Source: Chloranthus sessilifolius (lineage: Eukaryota > Streptophyta > Magnoliopsida > Chloranthales > Chloranthaceae). From it: 64,000 nucleotides of DNA. The translations under genes were made by a program, and so were the position numbers. The notes beneath the pieces were generated by a model. That model was not told the origin of the DNA. It ran no database searches and saw only the letters and a program-made list of their open reading frames with translations. The DNA lies in assembly GCA_021018995.1 (NCBI GenBank), contig CM037593.1:14474088-14538087 (forward strand). Direction: 5' to 3'. Position 1 is the first letter of the stretch; each line of letters begins with the position of its first letter. Below, piece by piece: positions 55,261-64,000 of this stretch.

Positions 55261-56053
55261 TATATGCAAGAAGGCTATGGAAACGTGATGTCATCTCTTT
55301 ATCTTGTGCGAATTCTCTATCATAATTTGGAGAAGGCTATCGAGTATATTCCATATTCTTTATCAATGTTTTCAATCTATTAAAGATATATAGAGTTTGG
55401 TGTTGGAACAAGAAGAATCAGTCTCATTTTAGTTTGGTGTGTGGCTTGGCTCCCTTAGTGCTTTAGTGGGAATTATGTTTAGCCATAAATTCATCAAGAT
55501 TCGATGTTGCGATATGTTCAATCGATACTATCTTCAACAAGGTTTGTAATTGGTTGAGAGAGCTTGCTCTCCTAATTCATCCGAAAGTAAACATTACTCA
55601 GTCCGAAGCCATTATTTTGGAATGATTGGGCATTATTCATAAGAGGAATAAGCCTTTGCTAATGCTTGAAGTGTTTTGGATCCATTCCCCTAAGAATTGC
55701 ATCAAGCTTAATATTAATGAAGCTTCGTCTAATAACTCTGGCCCAGTGGGTGACAATCTTACAAAAATTTGTCTGAAATTTGTCTAATAACTCTGGCCAG
55801 TGTTTTATTCTTATAAGGGGTCTTAATGGTGAGCATCTCCCATAAAATTTGTCTGAAATTATTGTCCAAATTATGAATATTCCGGCAGCTTTGTAATAGA
55901 AGCGAAACATTGTGTAAGGGAAGTAAACGAGATTGCTGACAATCTTACAAAAATGGCGATCCTCAATTCTCATAGTATCACTTTTTCTTATTTGGTTAAT
56001 GTGCCTTGGTTTATTAAGAGTATTATTAGGCTAGAAAAGCAGGGTCTATGCTA

Positions 56054-57840
56054 GAAGTTAGCCCTTCTTCATGCTAATTTTTTTTGGTTGAGGATGCATG
56101 TGTGCTGTTATGAAAAATGCCATATTTCAGAGGAAAAAGAAAAGCAAGGTACACGCCACGTTCTATGGCACGTGGAAGGCAGAATGTGTCCGTGGTGAAG
56201 TTTACAAAAACGATTATAGTGACTATATTTTCTTGTTGGGCAACTGCGGTTTCATTTTTCTAAGGTGCGTGCACGTTCCTTTGATATTAGCAGGGTGCTT
56301 GAAGTGGCGCCGACACCCAGATTATCAAAAATATAAAAAAGATAAAAACGACCGCCTATGCATATATGATGCGATGCGGGAGTCTTAACTGTGTCATTCA
56401 TGACATCATTTATTAGGCTTACGGAGAACCCATCCCCTTCAAACTTGTCACTTGTATGATGTTGATCTCCACATAAACATGCCCGGCCGTAGGGGCTAAG
56501 GCTTAGGCCCTAACTTAGGACGATTTTGATATGGCCAGCCCTAGCCCTAGCTTAGGCGGGCTGGAGTCGTGCTTCGAGCTTTATTTGATTATTTGTAATT
56601 TTGCTTAAATTTTTTATAAACTTTTTTTGGTATAAATTTTCTTTTATTAAAGCTAGAAAAAAATATTTTAAATAAAAAAAAATAAAATCTTAAGACCTCT
56701 CTTTATAAATATTTAAATTATTAAAATTTTCTTAAAACTATTCACTTGATAAGTCTAGTGGCAATTTGATTTTAAATAGTATAATATATTTTATATTATT
56801 ATATCAATACATTTAATATATAATTAAAAGTGATACACGAGTTGAGTCTAGCTTACGGACTTTAACTTGTTAAGCCCATACCCGGCCTGATGGATAGAGG
56901 GCTTTTGGTTTGAAGGCCCTAAACTTTTAAGCCTTAGCACTAAGATTTTAGGGTTGGGCCAAGCGGGATGACAGGCCAGGCAGGCCCTATTGACGGCCTT
57001 AGTTGAAGCTAATATATCAGGGCCCATCATCATCACTATAACCTTATTTAATCTATTTGCATGAACAAAAATAATAAACTTGACCCTAGATGCGGTTTAA
57101 ATAATCGCCAGCCATGTAATCGTTCCATAAATCCCCTCATAAACAATTAATAGTGTGGATAACAAACACCATGTGATATTTAGTAAAATCTGGCTAAAAA
57201 CATCTGATAAACTATTGACTGTGTTCGGTAATAAGCTATAATCTCCTAAATAAACTATTGATTGTGTTAGGTCAGGTGAACAAGCTTTTGTAGAACCTTT
57301 CCCATCAATAGGATCCTCAATGGGCTGGGATGGGCCTTAAACGGTTTATAATCTAATAATTGGGCTGGGCCAGCCCATTTAAGAATCGGGCTTACCTTAC
57401 CTTAAGGTTCAGGGTTTAAGATTTTTGTCTTATTCATTTGTGTGGGTTAACTTTTGTTCCCACACAATCAATAGAGAGAGAGATCTACTCCACAAATAAC
57501 TTCTCCAGCTGCCCCTTCAATTTTTTTTAATAAAAAATAATGCTGGTGTTGCTACCACACCACTATATGTTATAGCCACCTCAGATAAACTAAAGGAAAA
57601 TCGATTGACTACTTTAAATCAGATGATGGAAATTATTTTTCCTCCCAATCATTAGAGAGGATGACGACTCCTTGTGCTTAAAACTAGCTGAGTCAGCCAT
57701 TGCTTGCCCCGTCAACGAACCCACGTAGCAACTTGACGACCGTTTTACGCTTAGTGAGTGATTTCCGTCGAACATGAGACAGAGGTTGATAGTGGGGGTC
57801 TAAATTTGAAAATTTGTATTCAATGGGGTGCTAGGTTGCA
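56054..57840. other. Gene-poor spacer with decayed repeats
   Basis: AT-rich stretches (56580-56830), blocks with GGCCC/GGGCC words (56480-56560, 56880-57010, 57310-57410), and a twice-repeated ATAAACTATTGA(C/T)TGTGTT (57210, 57255). A partial copy of the dispersed repeat is at 57280-57420. A 96-codon open frame at 56098-56388 has no recognisable feature and I do not call it. Confidence 0.5.
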
Positions 57841-57871
57841 TTTATTATAGTTCAGGCGTCTTGTCACGGAG

Positions 57872-58666
57872 TTACTCTTTCCCGTACGGCTTCTTTTCAG
57901 GCGTGCCGCTCTTGCTTTTCTTGTTAACTTTCGTCGGATTCTTTGAATCACTCTTGTTCTCATGTGGTCTCTTCTTATTTTGATCAGATGGCCCATAGTC
58001 TGTTAATCGTTTCGCAGCAGCCTGCGCAGCTGTCAAGTCCGGTAGTTCTCTTCTGTTTAACTCGGTTTGCGCCCAGGGCTTGAGGCCTTCAATGAAGTAA
58101 AATAACTTATCCTTTTCAGACATTTCGCTGATGTCTAACATCAAAGCGGAGAATTGCCTCATGTATTCTCTTATTGTGCTCGTATGTTGCAGCTTCCGTA
58201 GTTTACGTCGAGCGATAAAGTCGACGTTTTTGGGCAAGAACTGAGCTTTTAATTCTTTCTTCAAATCCTCCCACGTATCTACCACACAGCGGCCATCCTG
58301 AATCTCTGCGTAGCGTGTACACCACCACAGTTTAGCATCTCCCTCAAGATACATGGTCGCTGTGACTACTTTCATAGCTTCGGTGGCAGGTAGGACGAGA
58401 CGAAAGTATTGCTCAATGTCCCATAAGAAATTCTCTAACTCAACATCCCGAGCACTCCCGTAGCACCACGGCTCGGGTAGCTTGACCTTCCGTTGGGGAG
58501 TTTCTGATTGTTGAACAGTCCCATAACCAATCGCCCTCATCAGGACGCTCATCTTTGTGGTCAGGTCGTCGATCTGTAAACAAAGGACTTCGATGGTACC
58601 CCTAGTGTCCTCATCAGGACGTTCATCTTCGTGGTCCTCATCAGGACGTAATCTCTCGTGCGACAA
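57872..58666 (-). CDS. Ty3/gypsy chromovirus-type gag ORF, no pol attached
   Basis: An uninterrupted minus-strand frame of about 264 codons contains the capsid-like retrotransposon gag domain: KVKLPEPWCYGSARDVELENF, VVTATMYLEGDAKLWW, DTWEDLKKELKAQFLPKNVD, RKLRKLQHTSTIREYMRQFS and MSEKDKLFYFIEGLKPWAQ. It ends in a Lys-rich tail (KKSKSGTPEKKPYGKE) before any CCHC knuckle. The frame does not begin with ATG: it opens just after a stop, and the first in-frame Met is about residue 39 (MSVLMRAIGYG). AATAAA lies about 25 bases after the stop. Protease and RT do not follow. It may be a recent gag fragment, or less likely a gag-derived host gene. Confidence 0.65.
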   Translation of the reverse strand: MSHERLRPDEDHEDERPDEDTRGTIEVLCLQIDDLTTKMSVLMRAIGYGTVQQSETPQRKVKLPEPWCYGSARDVELENFLWDIEQYFRLVLPATEAMKVVTATMYLEGDAKLWWCTRYAEIQDGRCVVDTWEDLKKELKAQFLPKNVDFIARRKLRKLQHTSTIREYMRQFSALMLDISEMSEKDKLFYFIEGLKPWAQTELNRRELPDLTAAQAAAKRLTDYGPSDQNKKRPHENKSDSKNPTKVNKKSKSGTPEKKPYGKE

Positions 58667-59411
58667 CTAGCTTTTCTCTAACTAGATCAGCCTACTCACG
58701 TTTCAAACCTGCATGCTAACGCATTAGGTTAGAAACTATGCGGATTCTCGAATGCTATTCATTTAGCTATACACAGCGACATTCCTAGGGGCAGCCCCAC
58801 ATAGAGTTTAGGTCCGCACCGTGAGGGTGGTCGTGGACTACCAACACAATGGCTCCAGCGCACGACGGGACAAGAGCGACCTAACACCTATGCGAGGCCC
58901 AGATGCGTAACTCAAGCCCACAAGGTTATCGAATGCGTTCCGTAGGGGATCACTTAGGCTAGCAACACGTCACGTGTCTGTTAGATCCTTTCCCTATATA
59001 TATGGTTTAAACTTCAACAGTGCCAAAATGGCAGGAGGACCTCAAACCTATTGGTTTGACATACCGCAACGCCTTTGCACTGCTGACCCATCTGGTTCAT
59101 GTCACGACTGCATCGCGTGCCCTGCTGGTACTGCATCACGACCCAAACTGCCACCATGTCGCGTGCCCTCCTGGCCTACGACCGAAGCTCTTGGAGTACC
59201 AATGGCGAAGCCCTTATGGCTTGGTGACACGTCGACGATGCCCCAGCTTCAATCCACCAATGCTCGACGCATTAGTGGCATAAGTGGCCCTGCGGCTGAC
59301 TCGGATGGCCACGTCGTGAGCCCACGTCACAGTCCGTCGGTGAAAGTTCAGGTCGTTTTATGAAATTTTCCCTAAAATATGATCTCCTTCAACTATGGGT
59401 AAAGATGGACT
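58667..59411. other. Region upstream of the gag ORF
   Basis: On the minus strand a TATATATAGG box lies at about 58994-59004, 330 bases upstream of the gag frame, close to a CACGTG near 58973. A GC-rich open frame on the plus strand (58974-59363) shows no known domain and is not called. I could not place an LTR or primer site here. Confidence 0.35.
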
Positions 59412-59935
59412 AGTACTAATTTGCAGTCATGTGCCATCCAATCACATGATTGGATGCCATTGATAAGAGCGGCTCAATGCTCAATATCATTTTGTAAATA
59501 ATATTAGAATAAAAATATATAAAATCATACTATCAAAAAGAGCCAATTACGCATAAAATGAATGGTAATCATATTTGGTTTTATGGTTCATTTCTTATCA
59601 AAGTTGACACCATTGCCTATGATGTTATATAATTTTTATTTCAAAATTTTTTTTTTGCACAATAGCTGTGACGACGATCAAGCCTCTTATCCATGACACC
59701 AAATCATAAGATTCATTGCCACACGGCTGCAAATAAGTGTGGGACTAAATGAGTTACGTGGTGCGTGACTACTTTTACCATATATTGACCGTGTTATATC
59801 ATGTGATGCACGAATTCAGCTGATATGTTCATGGCATCACGAGGTTATCAAGCTTATGCAGAACCTATCACCGTAGGGGTCTCAATGGGCTGGGTCGGGT
59901 CTTAAAAGGGTGAGTTAAAATCAGGCCTCTCGAAA
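59412..59935. repeat. Dispersed repeat, copy 2
   Basis: Counterpart of 50315-50800. Its opening palindrome reads CATCCAATCA-CA-TGATTGGATG, with ten-base perfect arms. Confidence 0.7.
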
Positions 59936-60115
59936 CTAGCTCATACTCGGCCCGATTATTAATCCACCCAACCCGGCATGGCCCTATTTTTTAATTAGTC
60001 TTTTTATTCTAGTATTTCCTTGTGCTTATAATGCTTCAACCATTTGTACAGTGCCTAAATATCAAGACCACCTTAAGCGACATTTCATAATTTTTTCTTT
60101 TATAAGTGTTATAGA
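59936..60115. other. Spacer left of the copia LTR
   Basis: No gene, repeat boundary or motif recognised. Confidence 0.4.
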
Positions 60116-61054
60116 TGTTAGATTCTGTTTATCACGTTCTACCTCAAAAAATGTGTAGATCTCCCTTAGGAAATGTGTGTGCCAAGATGGATGAGTTCTA
60201 CCTTGTTTAATCAAGGATATCAGTAACACATCTTTCACCTGACGCTTTTACAATCCAAAAAACCTTTAAAAGTGTTTTGAAATAACTTGAAGATATGTCC
60301 ATAACGCGTTGTGGTTGTCTCCACAGCGTGCTGTCGCTGCAGGGATCTCTCAGTGCTCATAGCGTGTTGCTGCTGATCTAACAATGCGTTGTGACCATAG
60401 TGTGTTGTCATTGGGATCACAGCTTGTTGTGGTTCCTTAGGACAACCATCTTTACTTTTTTGGAAAATGGGCTTTTTGAACTTTTCTGGGTTTTTGGTTT
60501 TTTGTGGGTTTTAGGGTTTTGATAAAATCTTTTTGGAGAGAGAAAGGAAGGGAAGAAAGCTAAGAGAGTTCTTTCCTCCTCCATCTTCTTCTTCCTTTTG
60601 ATATTTTGGATTTGAAAAGATAGTTTGATTCAAAAGGGTTCTCTTCTTCTTCAACATCTCTTATTTGCTCAAGTGAGTTGAGTGTATTGGGCCTTAGAGA
60701 TTAGGGTGTGTGATTGATAGATTTGGGAATCTCAAGGTGGATCATTGTGCGTTCATCAACGATTGAGGAGTGTGTTCAAATCTGGATACTGTGGAGGTGA
60801 CCTGTGACGGGAAGTTGAGTAGCTTGGGGGTTTGATAGGGCATGTGGATGTGTCGGTATATCATTCTGAGCTCCTTGTAATTATTTGTCTCATAGTAGAT
60901 TTGGTGTGTGGACTTCGATCCCGTGATTTTTTTCAGTGATTGGGTTTCCACGTATATTTTGTTTTGTGGTGATTGTTGATATTATTGTGTAATCTTTAGA
61001 TTAATTAAAATTAACCGAATAATCCAAAAAATTCCATCGATTTATAGAATTTCA
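60116..61054 (+). repeat. Probable 5' LTR of the copia element
   Basis: It starts TGTTAGATTCTGTTTATCAC and ends ...ATAGAATTTCA next to the primer site. The left edge is chosen only from the TGTTAG start. No second LTR is in the window. Confidence 0.45.
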
Positions 61055-61056
61055 AT

Positions 61057-61074
61057 TGGTATCGAAGTCGGTTA
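61057..61074 (+). promoter_or_regulatory. Primer binding site, tRNA-iMet type
   Basis: TGGTATCGAAGTCGGTT resembles TGGTATCAGAGC..., the usual site in plant copia elements. Confidence 0.6.
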
Positions 61075-61105
61075 GCTTGTTTTGATTTTTTTGAATCGAG
61101 CGTCT

Positions 61106-62950
61106 ATGGCTTATTCGGATATTATTGATTTACCTAGAGAGGACATTTCTACAACACGACCTCCTCTATTTGATGGTCACAATTATACTTATTCGAAGGC
61201 TAGGATGAGGCCCTTTCTTAGATCTATGAATATCATGGTTTGGTCTACGGTTGAGACTAGTTGGTCACCACATCAAAAAATGATCAATTTAGATGGATTT
61301 AAGAAAATCACTTTTAAACCCATTAACCATTACAATAGTGAAGAAAAATACGTTACCAATGATAACTCTAGAGCATTGTATACTATTTTTGGAGCTGTAA
61401 TAACTTCTGAGTTTAAGAGAATTTGTAATTGTGAGGTGGCTAGAGAAGCCTGAAAAATCTTAAAGACCACCTTTGAAGGGACTCCACAAGTTAAGATCAA
61501 CAAATTGCAAATGCTAACAACGCATTTGAAAATCTTCGAATGGATGATGATGAGAAGTTTTTGGACTTCTACACCAAGCTAAATGATATTGTCAATGACT
61601 CATTTTACTTAGGAGAAGAGATCCTGCCACACAAAATTGTCAGGAAGATCCTTCAATCTTTGCCTGAAAGGTTTAGACCTAAAGTAATGGCAATCTCCAA
61701 GAGTAAAGACATTAATAGGATCAATATTGATGAGCTTGTTTGGTCTCTTCAAACCTTTGAATCTGAGATTCAGGGTAATCAAAAGCAAAAAAGTATTGCT
61801 TTCCGATCCACTAAGAAAAAGAATTGTGATGAGGATCATAAATGTGATGATGAAGAGGACTTTGCCTTATTTGCCAAAAAATTTAAGAAAATTTTCACAA
61901 ATAAAGAGAGTGTCGGCAAGTCCTTTGAGAAATAAAATGCCCTCTATGTGAAACCCTATAAGGAATCATGCATTGAAGAAAATTCAATGATTTAAGTGTT
62001 GCAGCTATGGGCATTTTGCTTCTGAATGTCCCAACAAGAAGAAATATGGAGTTAAATCTAAAGTCATGGTCATATCCAAAGAAGATGACACTAGTGAGGA
62101 GATTTCTTTCGATGTGTTGGATGAGTCCCAACATGGGTTTTGGACATTTGTTGTTTCCGTTCATGAGGAGACCCAAGATTATCCTCTTGCTAGTCCTGTT
62201 GTTTCTGATGAAGAGGATGATATGAACATATTTGAAGTCTACGATGAACTTTATCTTGTAAGTGTTCAATTGAACAACGAGAAGATGAAGTTGATCAAAG
62301 ATGTGTCATTCCTCACATCCTCATGTGTTCGTAAAAATGTTGAGTGTAATTTATTGGTTGAAAATGTTGTCTCTTTGGAAAGTGATGTGAAAAATTTAAG
62401 AGACAAAGTCAAAATTTTGAAATTTGAAGGAGCTGAGTATTGCTCCAAATACAACAATCTTTATACTGAGAATGAAAGGCTAAAAAATGAGCTTTCAAAT
62501 GAAAAAGTTACCTTAGAAAAATTGTAAAATGCTAGGGTGAACACTCAGAGAGCTTGGGATGCCTACAAAGGCTGGAATGATAGAACCGGGTTGGATTTTA
62601 AGGAGGTTATGTACTCTCCTTCTAGGAACAAAGGAAAAGAAAAAATGAAATATGTTCCTAAACTCCCTGGTAATAGGAACAATGGAACCACTACAAAACT
62701 AAGGTGTTTTAGTGGCACTTGCTGTTAAGGCAATTTTTGGTAGCTACAAGATTAATAGCGGCAGTTTTTGATAGCGACAGGACTAATAGCAACAATTTTT
62801 TGTTAAAAAAATTGCCGCTAATAGTCTTATTTTTTGTAGTGAACTTCATCAATTTTACCTCTTTTCCTTCCCACCCCCTCACATCCTCCATTGGCTAGTG
62901 GCAAGAAGGCCACCAGTTGCTTCTACTGTGGTAGAAATGACACATAAATC
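61106..62950 (+). pseudogene. Ty1/copia gag region (fossil)
   Basis: The ATG at 61106 opens MAYSDIIDLPREDISTTRPP with a following FDGHNYTYSKARMRPFLRSM, the N-terminal gag block of plant copia elements (DUF4219/UBN2 type). Next come EFLDFYTKLNDIVND-type and VRKILQSLPERFRPKVMAI segments, a HFASECPNKKKYG zinc-knuckle area near 62010-62040, and a long coiled-coil-like stretch (62240-62520, LNNEKMKLIKDVSF to LKNELSNEKVTLEKL). After the MITE, a CFYCGRNDT knuckle-like piece follows near 62915-62945. It binds element RNA in the particle. Broken. Confidence 0.7.
62689..62841. mobile_element. CACTA-like MITE, 153 bp
   Basis: It starts CACTACAAAACTAAGG and ends GTCTTATTTTTTGTAGTG, flanked by AAC on both sides (62686-62688 and 62842-62844). 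It shares GCGACAG, AATAGCGGCAG and the ends with 54949-55260. Inserted in the copia gag. Confidence 0.85.
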
Positions 62951-63060
62951 TCACATGTCATATTAGGAAAGTAGACATTTTTAGCTAAAAGCATGACAAG
63001 ATAGTTATCTATTGATTGAGGGCTCTTGGTAACTTAATGGAGTGGAAATGGGTGAGGAAA

Positions 63061-64000
63061 AATATTATTGGTCATGTGCATGGATGAGTAGGGTCTATGT
63101 GTTGTTTTTATGTTTTTTTATTTTTTTTTGCAGATCCTTCTATTTTCCTGTAGTCATTTTCATGTTTTCTATACTGGTTTAATTTTTGTTGTTGCTCTAT
63201 CAAGTCTTTTATTTGTGCTTGAACTTCATGGGTGATATAGTTGATTGACTTGATTCATTAACTGGCTCATCTATCATGAATTGAGTATGCCCTCCCATTG
63301 TCTTTTAGTGGCTATTCATGTGCTTGATTTCCTTGTTATTCATGATTTTTGGCTGCGTCACATGAAATGATGGATCTCTTCCTCTACCTTTGTGTTGTTC
63401 ATCTTTGGATGTGTACTAAGAGTGGCTACTTGATCCCATAATATCTCATGTGGTTATGTGAAGCTCTCCTTATTACGTCATGGCTACAATATACACCTAA
63501 TTAGTGTAAGTTGGTATATCATTCTGTAGGACATGTAAAACAGCTTCCATTGGTTTGGACGATTTAAAAATATGGAGAGTTGTGTCTTGTGTTTCATTTA
63601 ATATGCCCATAGTGTGTCTTTCTTCTATGTTTAAAATTTTGAAAATTTTGGGAAAAGAAAGTCGTGTAGAAAAGATAAAAAGTGGGGTAAAGTTAATAAG
63701 CATTTGGTCATCACATTATGACGGCCACTTGAAGCCGGCCTTAGCGTCTTACGTAGAAACCTACCTATAAGTGTGTTCAATCGCAGGAGAGACAATGACA
63801 ACATGTATGACATGATTGAAATGCGTCCTTACACTACCTTTGAGCAATGCTTTGGATCGAGATGTCACTTCTTAGTATGTGTGTATATTGTTGATCTTGC
63901 AATGTGAAGATGAGAGTCCATTGAAATCCCTCTGTTTGTTGCTGAAATCATGATTAACTCGTTCGGTCAATCGCTAAAATAGCCCAGTTCTGCATGTCAG
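63061..64000. other. Unassigned sequence at the right edge
   Basis: T-rich and AT-rich, with short open frames only (none above about 70 codons). No domain, repeat or RNA gene recognised. Confidence 0.4.

Larger units (their letters stand above)
52940..56053 (+). pseudogene. L1-type LINE, 3' end of ORF2: zinc-binding and RNase H remnants
   Basis: The plus strand encodes DKIVWK...SNENFSFKSAWETIR, then (after MITE 53064-54831) PLKIKIFAWKILHATLCGH and (after MITE 54949-55260) CKKAMET...HLFILCEFS. Together these are the order of the RT-associated zinc-binding domain of plant LINEs. Downstream, WIHSPKNCIKLNINEASSNN and VNEIADNLTKMAILN resemble the RNase H domain. A stop at 56051-56053 ends the frame after RLEKQGLC. 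In-frame stops occur at several places (for example the TGA in KKL*KS and the TGA after LCGHQ) and a segment near 55740-55860 is internally duplicated, so it is dead. The RT and endonuclease parts are not in the window. Confidence 0.75.
60116..63060 (+). mobile_element. Ty1/copia element: 5' LTR, primer site and gag region; no pol found
   Basis: A probable LTR (60116-61054) is followed by a tRNA-iMet-type primer site and a copia gag. After the gag zinc-knuckle area near 62930 I cannot recognise protease, integrase or RT up to 64000. The right boundary is therefore uncertain; the element is either gag-only or heavily cut. It carries a CACTA-like MITE at 62689-62841. It is broken in several places. 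Confidence 0.6.

Noticed and set aside
58974-59363. GC-rich 129-codon open frame
   Set aside because: No domain, no family resemblance, and Cys/Pro content expected from GC-rich noncoding DNA; not called.

Overview
This window is repeat-dominated plant nuclear DNA. Primer sites matching the 3' end of tRNA-Asp, an Athila-type Ty3/gypsy family, a chromodomain chromovirus, a Ty1/copia gag, an L1-type LINE and Tourist/CACTA MITEs all point to a flowering plant; the species cannot be told from the sequence. I found no convincing host gene.

Layout. About 1-50,314 is one nest of LTR retrotransposons. The oldest layer is Athila-like element A (+ strand; pieces at 8948-15678, 30629-30869, 42809-46811 and 49065-50314). 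Its integrase region was entered by two minus-strand relatives, B (15679-30623, TSD TACGA) and C (30870-42803, decayed TSD TGCAT/TGAGT). Its 5' LTR was entered by D (minus strand, right-hand LTR 7078-8947). D was entered by a Tekay-like chromovirus E (+ strand, 1-6763, running off the left edge). A's 3' untranslated region holds a solo chromovirus LTR, F (46812-49059, TSD TATAT). A ends abruptly at its polypurine tract near 50,314. From there to 64,000 lie decayed repeats: a dispersed repeat seen twice plus a partial copy, two Tourist-like MITEs, two CACTA-like MITEs, an L1-type LINE 3' end, a Ty3/gypsy gag-only ORF on the minus strand, and a Ty1/copia 5' LTR with gag.

The most unusual signal is regulatory. 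A, B, C, D, E and F all carry clusters of short perfect palindromes, mostly in pairs 20-22 bp apart centre to centre. A, B and C use TCAATCGATTGA; E uses TCGATTAATCGA and a second series centred on CCCAGGG; D pairs TCGATTAATCGA with TCGATGCATCGA; F uses GCTCGAGC. The core differs between families but the spacing stays close to two helical turns. In A-E most clusters sit just upstream of TATA-like boxes: in the LTR promoter, before an extra ORF downstream of pol, and before a small ORF near the 3' end. The extra ORF is recognisably the same in the chromovirus and in the Athila-like elements, two distant Ty3/gypsy lineages. This suggests a portable module of palindrome array, internal promoter and accessory protein. 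The small ORF encodes a basic, proline-rich protein with a SUMO-interaction-like motif. Promoter and protein functions are inference. All coding regions of A-E are treated as fossils.
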